Below, piece by piece: positions 23,302-38,039 of a stretch of 64,000 bases of DNA. This DNA comes from Acanthosoma haemorrhoidale (lineage: Eukaryota > Arthropoda > Insecta > Hemiptera > Acanthosomatidae), in assembly GCA_930367205.1 (NCBI GenBank), contig OV884011.1:136065437-136129436 (forward strand). The letters are read 5' to 3'. Each line of letters opens with the position of its first letter. Position 1 is the stretch's first letter. A program made the translations under genes and the position numbers. A model generated the notes under the pieces. It worked only from the letters and a program-made list of their open reading frames with translations. It did not search any database and was not told the DNA's origin.

Positions 23302-23833
23302 CTTTTTTACCGCCGCCACCACTACCTCCACCACCCCCTCCTCCTTTTTCTGCATTTCCCTTTCCTCCTTTTTCATTACCGCCTTTGGCACCTCCACTTT
23401 TTTTCTGAAATTCATCAGTCACATTTATATTTGTTTGTGCACATTTTTCGGTTATACCTTGATATACAATACATATCATTTATGAGTAATAATTATGAAA
23501 AAAAATGTTTACTAACTTCTTCTGTTTTTGCGCCTCCTCCTGAGCCACCACCACCACCTAATGCAATATGTTAAAATATTTATTATATTTACACCCATGT
23601 TTATTTTCTGTGAAGTTTTTATAACAGTATTTATTTTCATTACTAAGCTCCATTAATTGGTTACATTCTTGCAATAAAGAATATTGTCTTATGAATTTTA
23701 GATTCATGTATAGATAGGAGTTGGTATGCCACAGACTGATGGATTAATTCATCATTTAAATAAAAGAATAATTAGATAACTATTGCGTTTGAGAAGAAAA
23801 TTAAAGTTTCAACCTACCTTTACCTTTGCCCAT
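23302..23833 (-). CDS. Candidate first exons of a small Gly/Lys-rich protein (partial)
   Basis: Three minus-strand exons with fitting splice sites: 23833-23818 (ATG start, MGKGK), 23557-23517 and 23404-23302. Frame is kept across both introns. The product starts MGKGK, then runs of Gly with Ser, AKTEE, KKSGGAKGGNEKGGKGN and a second Gly run ending in KK. A donor (G|GTACTT) follows, so more exons are expected at lower coordinates, but none was found before the helicase gene. A basic, Gly-rich leader like this occurs in front of the isomerase domain of parvulin-14 (PIN4); that is only a guess because the isomerase domain is not seen. It could also be a remnant. Confidence 0.4.
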
Positions 23834-25233
<1,400 letters not shown>

Positions 25234-25425
25234 AGTTTCGAGGATGTGCACCATTTATGTTATATTTTTAAGGAGCAGTAATTTTGTGCCTAATTTCCAA
25301 TGCAGTATATATAAAGTACTAAAAACTAAATAACATGATTTGTTTATTTTATTCCAATTTTAACTTCAAATAATTGTCTATTTCTTCATATATATGAGAA
25401 ATATTTCCCTTTTCATTTTTTTAAC

Positions 25426-25640
25426 TGCATAGTTCCATTGTAGAGATCATCTGTCTTTACAGGAGTGAGACTTCCATGCTTCCCAGAAGTCCAGGAAAGA
25501 TACTCTTTGCAGCATAAATAGACTCCTTTCAAAGATTTGCCCATAAGACAAGGCTAGAAAGAGTTAGGAATAAGGTCACTAGGCTCACTGTGGATATGAA
25601 GAAGGATATCCTCCGAATGACGTGAGAAAATAGGTCAGAG
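25426..25640 (+). mobile_element. Scrap of a LINE open reading frame (3' end of RT ORF)
   Basis: The + strand reads LYRSETSMLPRSPGKILFAA, a stop, then KTRLERVRNKVTRLTVDMKKDILR. This resembles the segment after reverse transcriptase in many animal LINEs (YGSETW, then RNEDIR). About 70 codons with one stop. No head or tail visible. Confidence 0.55.
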
Positions 25641-26479
25641 TGTTATACGTCCCTTTAAAAATAAACAAATTTATTGAAAATTTCACCTCTGGCTTTAGCC
25701 CGTTGGCTTATAGGACCTACATTCAGTGCAGCCATTTTATATTGTTAGTGAATGTGGGGGGGGGGGGGGAGAAATCAAGGTCAATCAAATCGGAGACTAT
25801 TTTTTATGAAAGACGTGGCTGGGTTAGGCTCTCAGGGAAGACGGTACAGGACGTACCACATCGGTGGAGATTATATACCTATCGAACATTCTTTATGGCG
25901 AGTCAATGATGTTTCAATTGCCAGCCAATTTTGGTTATACAAAACCAAAATAGTATGTAATTTACGTTTAAAATCTTAATTAAAATTTTCATGCTCACAA
26001 TACATCGGCTCACAAAGTATTAAATGCAATTAATGTCTAAAATTATGTAATAGGCCTCGGTAACATTCCGTGGGTTCTTAAAGGCAAGCTGCTATTTCTC
26101 CAAATATTTATTAACTCTTAGAGTAGTACCTCATTGGTAGCCTTCAACGGTTGTTTTGGTGGGAATGTTTTGAATTTGACCGTTATCGTGGACTTAGGAC
26201 TTTAATCTATCAGTTGGTTAACTGTGCGCCTAACAAACAGGTTTCTAAGTTTTCTCGGTACGTCACTATTGATATAAAATGTATTGACCAAAATATAAAT
26301 TGTTATATTACAAACTTATGAGCTTTGCTTGCTATATCTGTTAAATGACAATTTAAAAATTCCAAGACCAATCAAAAATACTCACCTTATTAATAAAAAA
26401 ACAAAAAAAATATATATATGTATATGTTGTTGGAACTTTTAAAGATGGTTAATTAAAACAATTACAAATTTTAGTAATT
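25641..26479. other. Intergenic and 5' flank of the next gene
   Basis: Contains a run of 13 G (about 25756-25768). The stretch before 26480 should include the promoter and 5' UTR of the gene starting there. No further element recognised. Confidence 0.35.
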
Positions 26480-29400
26480 ATGTCAGCTGAACTACCTGGG
26501 TGTGATAGTGATGAAGAAGCCTTCTGGGGACCAGTGACAGCTAAAGAAATCGAACTTACATGGAGGTATAGGAAGGATATCAAAAATGAAGCAGAAAGGT
26601 TTATTATATAAATATTGCTTATGGATTATCTATTAATTATCTTGATTTTGACATAGAAAATATACTTCAACATAAAAGATAAGCTGCTTATCCATTATGC
26701 CTATTTTTTGGCACAATTTTGATATAAAAAAAAAATGAAAACAAAAAGTATTTGATCATCCACAATTTTCTCATTAAATGTATTAGCAATAAAGTAAAAT
26801 ATATTTAAATGCTTAACACGTTGGTCGTCAAATGGTTATCGTAATTGCTTCATAGAATGAAAGTTCAAGGCTATTATTCAAATGATCCGTGATTTTTTAT
26901 TTACATCCAGCTCCCTAAATAGAAGTGGGTGGGCTCTAAACAGGCTACCCTACTTTTCCTGAGTGCCCTTAGAGGTGAAAAACTGAAACTTAAAAAAAAA
27001 AAAAATAAATAAATTGATTGTTAATAGTTTTCATCTAAAACCATCGGTAGTTCTAATAATCTAGACATTAAGGTTATTTTATACTACTCCATATTAAATG
27101 CCAATTCTACTATTAGGTAATTTTGGCTTGAAATCTTGTTTCCTTGCTTAAAGGACCAACATTTACCATAGGTATTTATAGGACTTTAACCACTTATTCT
27201 GCCTTATCTCATGCAGCTCACTGTTTCTTCGCTGCTCTAATGAAGTACCTCTGACCAATTTCATCAGTATTGGTTAGGATGAATTCATCCAGCGTAGACA
27301 TATCAAATTTTTCGACTCATTACAATATCTAACAAACCCGGTGTTTAACACTATAACCCCCGCTCCATTCCCCCAACGATGGCAGGACGCTGTCGCGGCT
27401 GGAACACTCTAGTCCTAGGTTCTAGGTAGAGATTTAGTTTGTTTTGTTTTGTTCCTAGTGTTTAGTGTTGGTGTTGGTGACAAATAGAAGGTGAGCCTCA
27501 TCACCTAGTGTTGTATAAGAACGATGAACTTTTAACAACAATAAAAATTTTATTATATTATGCACTCCGCCAAATGCATGTAAATGCAGAAAGAGGAGAA
27601 ATATGTAATCCAATTATTTTATTATTTATTTTCTGTACATTGTATTATTTTGTTGAGGTTTTGAAATTAAAAAAAAAAAAAAAAAATATTCTGCCTTATG
27701 ACAGTCCTGATCTCTTGTAACCTATTGACTGATTTACCTTGAATTTTAAAGCAGTCAATCGTTTGGAAGATCTACTGTTCATTTTGAATTTTTTCATGAC
27801 AAATTCATATATAATGATGAATTCACCTGTTATTGCTGGGAGGTTTCCTTCATTAGCTTCCACCAATTAGCTTGATCTTTTGCCATAGCTCTCGAGTCTG
27901 TGGTTTTGAATTAAGTATTTTAGTAAGCATTTGCTGTTTCCATCCACCTTATCTCCAGCTTTTTAACTCTCCTGGTCTTATTTAGTTACTCTCTATAATG
28001 ACATTTTTGGGGATATCATCCTTGCTTATCTTCAGGATATGGCTTGTACATGAAACCTCCCAAGTTTTGTGAACTTAGTTACTTACTTTTAGGTTAACAT
28101 TAATATGTCTATGTGGTAGTGTAGTTTCCTGCTTTAGTGTCTTCTTCATTCCTCACCTCCACCGGTCCATAGTATTTCTTCCTTAATATATGTGGAGTGT
28201 TTGGTGAAAAGAGTAAGTCATAAATGCAAAATTTTCAGTATTCATTTTATTGGTCCTAATTTTTTTAAATAACACTTAACTTAATGATTATCATATCTTA
28301 AGTATTTTTTGTAGATTTATTCTGATTGGACTAAAAAAAGGTAGATTTGTTTAGACCTGCTCATTGGCTTATTCTGATTTTGACTGATTGTCAACTTATA
28401 CTTCTTTTACCAAACAACCCACATATTTTACTTTTGAATATCAAGAAACAGTTTTAATTAATCTAGTTGGGTTTAAGAACTTATCCAGGAGGTGATTTTG
28501 TTATACCTAAAATTACTTTCTAGGGCCACAGCCATCCCAAAACATTGGGACATGTAGATATTTCTGTACAAAATATTTACTGCCAATTTCTGATTTCAGG
28601 TTGAATGTTCATTCAGAATGCAATAAGAATCAATTGGATATTGATTTAAAAAGTAGTGAACAAATTCCTGATGCAGTTATTAATAACATTGAAAACATCC
28701 CCCCTGAAGAGCTAAATGGCCTTGGTGGTGAAAGAAAATTGAAATTAAGTGGTAACTCTGAACAATCTGAAAATAGGAACCTTTCAATAACTGCGAAATC
28801 AAATGATTTAAAAAATGAAAACGTTCTTCAAGAAATACAAGCTGAATATCAGGCTGATTCTCTTGCCTCGTCAATAAGTGATCAATATGAAAGAAACGCC
28901 TCAACCAATACTGTTAATATATGTGATTCATCTGATGAAAAATCATTTGTTTCACTTCAGAATGAAGAGGAGAATGTGTTTTTATCTTCAGAGGAACAGT
29001 TTGTTCCTGTACATCAAGATGATTTTTTACCATCAAATAATTCACCTCCTTTGAAGGGCAAAGAAAATGATGCCCCCTGCAGTAAAAGTGATAGAACCAG
29101 ACATATCAGCAAACTACCGGTTTTAAAACCAGCCACATTAGAATACAAACCAGGCTCGGACAATGAAAAATGGGCAAAAGATCTTAAAAGAAAGAAAATT
29201 CCGAATTCCAAAAAACCTAATTATATGGTTAGCCCTGCAAAGCTGGATAACATTCTCAAAAATCGTTGCCAGTCTAAACCACTGACAAATAAGCCTCCTT
29301 CTAGTTCTGGAACAACTCAAAATCCAAAGGTGAAACCTCTTGGTCAAAATTCAAAAACCGAAACTAAGAAAATATTTACTCCTACAAAAAAGCAGTTTGG

Positions 29401-32400
29401 CCATATCCAAAGCCCAATTTCACAGTATATTAGATCTGGCGCCTGTATAAGCCCATCTAAAAGTCTTCCTGTTCTGCGTACACCTAATGTAAGTTAATAA
29501 TAACTTATTTATGAATAAATTAAAGATATATAAATATTTTTCTTCATAGCAGTACGATTGCTCCAGTTTCTATTTATTATGAAGGTTATTGTGAAAGTTT
29601 TTGGTAAATTATTCAATATTACAGCTATATGAATTCAATTTGTTATTAATTTATAAGGCAAAGATTGGGAATCCCCTCCATTCTTCATAATCATTCATAG
29701 ATTTTAATTTTTATTCATGATTTATAATCAATTAGAAACAGGAATTAATTTCCTAACCTTTGTGGTCCAATATTATATTGTATTTTTGAGTCTTGAAGGA
29801 CTCCACTAATGCTTGTATTAATTAACAAAATACATTCTATAGTCTTCTCTTTGATGAATTTTGAAACAAATAGAATTGTAATTCCAAATTTATTACGCTC
29901 TTGGTATTTCCAAAATAAAGCAACTAGCATTGTGTTGCGTCTACTGGCCTGGAATAGATCGCGACATACAAAGATTAGTTTAAGCATGTGAAAACTGCTC
30001 ACTTGTGAAGTCAAATCCACCTAATTTACCTGTTCACAAACAGTGTCAACCAATAAATAACTGGGACAGCATCCATATTGACCAGATTGTGTAGCAAATG
30101 GTATTATTCAAAAATTTATAGTGGTAGGATACCCGGTGACCAACGGTTAGCAGGACATAATTTCCAAACTTTGAAACACCGACTCAAGGCAGTTTCTGAA
30201 GAGCTCATGTCATTTTGTGACAAACTATTTTATTTCGATATCACCACTACGACTACTTTGGCTTGTGGCAAATATCGGGCTGAGTTATATCTACATTGAA
30301 AATTATTTATGCTGCTGGACATAATTTTTCTTACCACTCACCTCACAAACATTCTCTAAGTACGCTCCCGCTCCTATCAAGAGGGGGGTCCAGATCCGTG
30401 AATATGGTGTATGAAAATTGGGCACATTAAAAAACAGCTAGGGCAATTACACTATTATGTCATTCTAGACTCAGGGAAAATAGTGAAACATCACTTAAAC
30501 TTGTGTCCAACAAACAACCAGTCGATCACTTTTATACCAATTCAATCCTACAAGGTTCTTCTTGTCGCTGATGACATCTCAACACTGGAGGAGGTCCTTC
30601 TGGCAGAGGCGCCCCCTACTGTGGTGCATTCTGTAACCCGACCAATGAGACAGAACCATCTACCTTCAAAATTTAGAGACTATCAAATGTCTTTATCAAT
30701 CAACTGTGATTTATCTACTTAGCACTCTTATTTATTATTATTTATTTCTTCTTGCTTTAATTTAAATTCATTTCAATATTATTATAAAGCATTTTTAATT
30801 ATTATATATATTTTTTTTGTTCCAGAAGATCCCTGTTCCAGTTTCAATGAAATCAGCTACTCCTGTTTCAAAGTTGATGCCAAAATTTTATTCAAGCGCA
30901 GAAAAGTTGATTATAGTTAGTCTATTTAATTTTTATTAATATTTAGTATCACTAACACCAGGATAGTATCATGTCGGTTGGGAGCTTGGGTTACAGTTCT
31001 TAAACTCAGGGAACTATACTATTATTAATGTTGTGTAAGTGAGCAGATATTATTTCGCGATGGCCCCATGAAATAAATCCAGTACTAATACTAGCTAGAA
31101 AAGGCCACTAACTCAATATTTATCAGCCCGATTAATATTGATATTCAGACATACCTGGATAAGTAGGATCCCTTGGTGGCAGGATTACAATTACACTTAC
31201 ACAGGGTTTTACTTATCCAGGTCATTAAGGTTACATGTACCACTAAAAAAGGTTCCTAAACAAATGAGTATTCCTTTAGTAACCCTGGTTTGTTTTTATC
31301 AATGGTGTGTTTTTATTTAGGCACTGTTGCAGCCATGTTATGAGACATTTTTCTAGCTCATGATATTCAGAAGCAAGAAATCTTTACCTTTTCATGCTCT
31401 TCTGAACACTCACATAGAATCTTTTTTTAACAGTTAATACACAGCACAATGTAATGTACTTACTGACTGGTGGGGGGGGGGGAGAGAATAGAGGGAGGTA
31501 GACTAAGAATAGCAATATGATAAATCTTTACATTTTAAGGATCAGTCAAAAGAAAACACTATATCCTCAAATTTTCTTAGCAATGTGTATTCCCCTCATG
31601 GAGGTAAATATAGAAGGACTTGTACTTACAGGACAATATCCACAAAAATTTATTCCACTTATAGAGGTGACAAAATTCCAGTTAAAGAGTTTATTTGAGG
31701 CAAAAATAATGGGTCTACAAGTTTTGTACCACTTATAGAGGCATATTAGGTATATCACTTATGCTAGTACCCCTTATCCAGGTTCGGCTGTAATAAGTGA
31801 ATTAACTGTAATGATGACCAACAATTATCATGTGTCATAATAATGCTGTTATAAATGTATTTGTTTCTCTGATTCAATTATACATGGGTTTTGTTTAAAT
31901 ACAACATAAGTCCTCTAAAACGCAGATTCCCCCCTGAGTCATCTCTACTTGTGAAAATTATTTTTTCTTAGAATCTTAAACACTTCTTAGGTTCTCAACA
32001 CTAAATTTTCTCCGCCCAAAATAAAAAAAAGGCAATATATAACTGTATTGATGCTACTTATGATTTAGGTCTGTTGGTGAAGGATCACTGAGTAAGGAAG
32101 TTCATTTTAAGTCCTGAACATTAAGAAATTTTAATTTTATATGTTTAATTTAGTCAGTATTTCAAATGCTTTCATCTCATATTTGATTATATATTAAATT
32201 ATAATGGATTATGTTTACTTATAGAGATTTTCCTTTACCAATAATTTTTTATCATTTAATGTCATGCTTTTAGTTTTTTTGTCATTTTTAGCACTTGAGT
32301 ATGAGATGCTGAAATAAACTTATGTTCGTTTTCACTGTAAATAAAATAGAAGAAAAAATAAATCATATCATTTATACATCCTATAATATTTTATTTGTTT

Positions 32401-35361
32401 GTAAATTTCATTGTGGGATACATTTTTATTTTCATTCTCTGCATTATAGAAAGGAACAGTGTATATTAGTTCTATTTAAAATTTTACTTAATAATTTAAA
32501 CTTGACTGTGATTTATTTAAAACTTTATAAAATAGATGGGCTTAGAAAATTTATTAGTATCCTCCAGTCAGTAAAGATTTTTCGTCTTAAAGATTATTTA
32601 CTTTTAATTACCCTTGGCTTTTAGAATTATAAATCGTGGAAGTCTTTTTAAGTTTTTATTTTTGTCTTGGATAATTACTTTAATAATAAAGTTAACAAGC
32701 CTTGAACAAAAATAAAACCCAGTTTATAGGAAGGTCCCTAATATAGAGGTCTTGAATCCTCTATGTGGCACTCTTTACATCACATGTTAGTGAACAAGTT
32801 AATGTATAGCATTATTTACTGTTATATTTGTTTTCAGAAACCAGGACCCTCATCAATACCTAGACCAGGAGAAAAGGCGAAAATGAATTTTATATCTCCA
32901 AAAATTTTTAAACATCAAGGTATATATTTATTTAAATATCATAGATTAAAAAAAATAAACTTTTCATTTAGCATGTCATTAGTAGTAATGTATTTATTAC
33001 TTGTTAGTTTAGTTAATGAAAGACTTAATGGACGAATCATTAATGATTTAATGAAAGAATTAAGAGAATGAATTTGACAAGATTGGGTTGTTTTGTGATG
33101 ATGAAAAATTCCGTGAGCGGAATGGATCACCTCTGAATAGATCGGGTCAACCTAGGTTGCTGCCGTTGTTGGTAGATAATACTGAGGAACTGAACCACTT
33201 AGGTCCTTTACCTCTTAATATATACAAATGTAGTCCCAATTATCCATGGGTCCCAATTAATAATGTTAAAAACAAAAATAATTATGTACATATGAATGAT
33301 TTATTAGTTTAACAAAGTTTCAAAATGTATAAATTAGTGAAAAATTATAAAAACCATCAATTTGTGATACTGTTTAATAATAAATACTGAATTCTTTAAA
33401 AAAAAATTCCTTCTTTCTGGTAGTTGCCTGTTAAAAAATAAATTACCTATGTATTTATCTCAAAGCTTTATAGAAGGAAATCATATAATAATAATACACA
33501 GTAATTATGTTGAAATAAAACAGGAGCTCTTAGAATCTATGTAAGTCTGCTATTTGAGAATTCATCATTTCTAGTTTTGGAAGCAATTTCCAAGAACATT
33601 TTTTTTCAACTGGACAATCTTCCTGATATGATTTCTCTTTGGCCTAATTCTTGCAAACTCAAGCATTTCAAGTATGGTAAATATGAGCTCAAGAAAGTTA
33701 TACATGCTCTCATCATCGATGTCAGAGGAAGTCTTGTATATACATGGAAAAAGCCGTCCACAAGACCGTTTCCATTTTTATATAAGAAGGGTCAACCTCC
33801 CCAAGTTCCGCCAAAAGCAGGCGAGAATTAGAGGCCTTGACTTTCTAAGTGGGTTGTTGTGCAACTGATTATTATCATAAAAATAAATTTTTAAAGTATC
33901 GTAAACAAATTGAAAATATAAATGTTGAACTTTTTTCAAATTACCGTCTAAACAACTTATTTTTTGTTTACACATTTTGCTTCGTTTACTTCATATTTAA
34001 TAAAAAGATGTCTTTAGATTTTTTAAATTAAAGTAATAGTGAAAATTTCCTGTGATAGTTAAATCAAATCTTTGTAATTTTTCATCAGAATAAAGCTAAG
34101 GTAACTTGTATGTATATTATATTAATAGTGGTATTTTATTACTAAGTTTCAAAGTGATGACTCAGGAGATGTACAGGCTAGGTATTGTAGGTAGTTTAAG
34201 TGGTCTTGGAATGACCACGAGTTTATACTTGGATCTGAGGGGAGGCAAAAACAGTCTGGGATCCCAAAGGTGAATGTGAACCAGAAAGAGGCGGATTGGA
34301 ACACTAGGGTAGACGCTACTAGGTACATTTTGTAGGGCCCCTTCTAAGGATATACTAGTTTAGCGGGCAGAACCCAGGAAACTCCTTGGAAGGCTGTGGA
34401 AGCCAACAGCACCTAGACAAAATCTAGCAGGTTAGGAATAGAGGTGCAGGGGTAATAAAATAAGTAAGTCATAGTTTGAGTAAAGCAGCAAGCACCAGAG
34501 CAGGGAGAGAGGCGTGTTCACTTCAATTGTCTGTTTCAGTTGGAATGAAAAAAACTTGGAATTTCTGCCTTATAGAGGCAGGTAGATTTCTGCATGCCCT
34601 CCAATATAATGGAATAAGTATTCCAACCAATTGGGAAGGCAGTTACTTTGACCAATCAGGGTCAACTAACCAATGCCATGAGTTTGCTGGAAGGGAACTG
34701 GAGCTCACACAGCCTTTCTCCCACTTAAATGATAATTGGAAAGGGGTAGCATGAGTGGAGGGGATTGCCAGGAAGAATGTTGTGCTAGTGTGCATCTTTC
34801 CCCCCACTACCTCACCGGCAAACTCAAGTTAGACAGATTACCCATCTGTGTCATTAACCAGGTTAAAAGGTGGGTTAATGTTTAATGTATTAATTGAGAA
34901 TAATCAAGATGAGAGATGCCATATTCCCTCAGACCCTGTTAAATGACTTAAGACCAGAGGTGCCATATTTCTTTTGATCTGAAGTAATGCTTAAAAATAA
35001 TAGTTAGGAATTATTATTATATTATATTAATCTTGATTTCAGTAATGCAACTTGAGAATTAATGAGGTATATATTTTATGTGTATGGAAAGTTCATAACT
35101 CCAGTGTAATAGACCTTTAATTAGGTTATTAAAAAGAGTGTAATATAGGAGAATGGAATTAGTATTGATATTCATTTACATGGAACATTTGTGCATTATA
35201 TTGTTTTATTTTCAGGACGAATAACTGATGAGAAAAAACCTGGAGAAATTAATGTGGTCACACCTCGAGCTGTAAGGAGTGCTAATTTGCAGGAAACTTC
35301 ATTTGCTTGTCTTGCACAATCATTGAAACAACTCGATGTTTCAGTTATAGAAGAGCAATAA
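26480..35361 (+). CDS. Uncharacterised 441-residue protein rich in Ser/Thr-Pro sites
   Basis: Five exons: 26480-26598, 28600-29488, 30826-30915, 32838-32919, 35216-35361. They sum to 1326 nt, exactly 442 codons with stop, and all junctions keep frame. The start is the ATG at 26480; the first exon gives an acidic DSDEEAFWGP motif then TWRYRKD. The large second exon is a polar, probably disordered region with many Ser/Asn/Glu, then a Lys-rich part (KWAKDLKRKKIPNSKKPNY) with sites such as VSP, FTP, QSP, ISP and RTP. Later exons add ATP, ISP and VTPRAVRSANLQ, ending SLKQLDVSVIEEQ. No enzymatic domain or membrane segment. The acidic/FxGP start loosely recalls GTSE1 and the many proline-directed sites suggest cell-cycle kinase control; both are inference. 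PolyA signal at 35428-35433. Confidence 0.75.
26599..28599 (+). other. Intron 1 of the 441-residue gene
   Basis: Two kilobases between a GTTTAT donor and a TTTCAG acceptor. It contains the SINE-like copy at 27489-27687; the rest is AT-rich with no other recognised structure. Confidence 0.6.
27489..27687 (+). repeat. Dispersed short repeat (SINE-like), copy 2
   Basis: Head AAGGTGAGCCTCATCACCTAG, inner CAAATGCATGTAAATGCAG and GAGGAG, tail GAGGTTTTGAAATT and a run of A. Same block order as copies at 20018 and 39690; the tail is nearly identical to copy 3. Confidence 0.75.
29920..30722 (+). mobile_element. Gypsy integrase remnant in intron 2 of the 441-residue gene
   Basis: The + strand reads VYWPGIDRDIQRLV, then ACENCSLVKSNPP and WDSIHIDQIV (29945-30090), which is the integrase zinc domain and start of the core in K02A2.6-type gypsy elements. 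After a deletion of most of the core, a C-terminal part follows: TLKHRLKAVSEEL near 30170, then IGHIKKQLGQLHYYVILDSG and VTRPMRQNHLPSKF (30411-30690). Stops and the internal deletion make it dead. It is a different family from elements A-E. Confidence 0.75.
30916..32837 (+). other. Intron 3 of the 441-residue gene
   Basis: Contains CCTGGATAAG near 31153 and CTTATCCAGG near 31208 and 31773, an inverted pair that could mark ends of a non-autonomous DNA transposon, and a run of 10 G near 31471. No coding evidence. Confidence 0.4.
32920..35215 (+). other. Intron 4 of the 441-residue gene, with unplaced open frames and repeat-like DNA
   Basis: 33088-33312 (74 codons) and 33577-33831 (84 codons) are open but match no family I know, and they lack splice or promoter context; they may be remnants of retrocopies. 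34170-34950 has higher G+C than its surroundings and looks like an old repeat. Neither is called as a gene. Confidence 0.4.
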
Positions 35362-35433
35362 TTTGTTCAGTTTTTTTATTGTTGGTTATTATCTAAATAT
35401 TACTTTTATTAGATGCACAAAAATGTAAATAAA

Positions 35434-38039
35434 AATTGTTAATTATCATATTTATTTTACACATTTTTTAAATAATTGCTATTCAAATATAATATATGAT
35501 ATGATGAGGTATGCTCTATATTCCATTGCCCTAGATGATCTGAGTAGAAAAATATGAGTCAAAGAAATTCAGAGTTACAATATATACAGTCATGTAATAT
35601 CAATAAATTTTTATTTATTCTGAAGAAATATAGTTTCTATAAATCTTTAGATCTGCTGAATCAATCTAAAAAAAAGTAATAAAATAGATTTATTTGATGA
35701 ATGTTAGAGAATAATTGGAGCGGTAAGATCGAAATCAGGAGCTTTTCGGGCAGGGTGTTTGTGAATGAGTAGCTTCTTCATTGGGATGGAAAACAGGGTG
35801 GAGGAGAGAGAAGAGAGAGAGAGAGGGGGGTTTCAAATTGATTGTTTACAAAGGAAAAGTGTACAGGGTCTAGAATGGTTTCGTGTGGACAAAAAACATT
35901 TTGCAGGTGGAGTGTTTTAAAGGCAGAAGCGATCTGTTCATCTGCTCTTTGGCCATCATCATGATGGAGGGAATGGTAGGATTCTTATGGTAGTCGTCCC
36001 TAGCAACTGGTTAGTAGATTCTGAATAGGGGTGCACAATTCCAATAAAACCTCAGAATACATTTCAGCTTGAGAACCAGTTCCGCTCCAGAACATAATAG
36101 TTCCTAAAATTGTCAACAGAGAGCACTTAACATGTAATGGGTATAGGTTCCATAGATGCTGCTATTGTATTATATGTAATTGATAAGTACTAACAGATGT
36201 CAACTTGAAACCAGTTAACCATCAATTCAAATTAATAGTTTGGTTTATATTGCAATAATATTCATAGAATAACTTCAAAGAAATATTAACAACAATTAAA
36301 ACTATTATAAATACAAGTGATGGTTTTAATATTTTTAGTTAATTATGGATAAACTTATGTTATGTACCTTAGGATGAATAATTAACTAATATTTAGTTAT
36401 TAAACTATAAAATCACTTTACTAAGTTGCCAGTTTTCTACACCATTTATTAATATTTCAGGGAACCCTTCAGGTATAATTTTCACCAGACAGTTCATAAT
36501 GCTCCCAGTCAATTTTTCTTCACACAGAAGTGTCTGGGTGATTGATACATCTAACTAAGCTGCATTTGTATTTAATATTTTTATTTATAGATATTGTAAT
36601 TCTTTATTATTGGGTGGAGTGCTGGGTAGGGAATAAACTTTTCTTGATCAATTATGTGCAAAGCAATTACAGCAGCATCATGTGCAAGCAAGGTGAGAAA
36701 TTATGTAATACTAATGCCTTATAATTCTAGGGTGCAGTTGTTTCAGTTTCTCAATATTAGGGTTTCAATTTGATACCCTAATCGTTTGATTTTTTCAAAA
36801 TTAGAAACCCTTATGTTCACCTGTGTGTCCGTATGTCAATCACGAAGCCATTAAAAAAATATTTAAACTTTAACTCATTCTGTGTAATGTATAGAGAGAT
36901 ATTTTACATGTTAGGTTCATCTAATGCCCCAATAATGCTAAAAATATAATCAGCCCCATGGAAAATTATGTGGTAGTTAAAAAACATATTTTTCCATGTG
37001 CTGGAGGAGTTTTATTTTTTAATATACACATTTCATGGCACTACACCATCAATAGTAATATTGAGTAGATTGTCGAATTAAATACATTGTCATCTTTATA
37101 ATATAAATACATTGTTTTTTATATAAGAATTGTAATTATGCACAGGCATTAAAATCGTGTTCACAATTGTAATTCATTCTGTGTTTTACTTAGAGAAATG
37201 ATATTTTGAACGTTAATTTCATTTAATGCCTCATTGGTAGGAAAAAAACAGACGTCTGGTAAATTAAAACAACTTATAAGTAATTAATAAAAATATCACT
37301 GTTACCAACCTCTGTTAGAGATATTTTACTTTCCTCTCAATGGATGGCTCTGAAATACACTCAAGTTGTTCTTTTTTAGAGTGAATTTCGAATTTTAACC
37401 AATAGATCATGCATTCCAATTATACTCATAAAATAATCTGTTTATGCTGAGGATTACAGTTGAATGCGACCCACTTCGAGGCAAAAGGAAAGGAAAAATT
37501 TTAATTAAACGTAATATGTAAGGAAATGTTAAAAAATTGTTGACTGTATAATAGGGTGGTTCATAAATTGAATATGTACACTACCTGTAACCCAAAATTA
37601 AATATATATATATATATATATTAACTCAAAATGCATAGTAAAAATCGAAAAGAAAAGTGGACACCCATTTATGGCATGAACAATTAATATCAAGACTAAT
37701 AAAACTAAAAACCTAGTAATAATTAACTAAAAATTATATCTAGCCAAAGAAAATAAACTTACAAATTTATAGTCTATTAAGTGTCTAATCTTATTAATTA
37801 AAGTGTCTTAAGATCACAAAATATAAATCAGGAGAGTGAAATGTATTATTTAATCAACCTTATTAATTAACCTTTATATTACAAGATCGCCTTTGTCTAA
37901 TGAAGTCTCTTATTTTATACAGTTCAGTCAGAACTGAATTATATTACACAATTCCAAACTGCATATACACTCACACACAAGCTTACTTAAAGCAGCCATT
38001 GGCAGAAGTTTTTTAATAATAAAATAATGTTTTTTTTAA
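35434..38039. other. Intergenic, no gene recognised
   Basis: AT-rich. A GAGA-rich patch lies near 35801-35827 and an (AT)n run near 37600-37620. Nothing coding recognised. Confidence 0.35.

Noticed and set aside
32322..32624. 100-codon reading frame in intron 3 of the 441-residue gene
   Set aside because: Phe/Ile/Lys-rich translation expected from AT-rich DNA; no motif.
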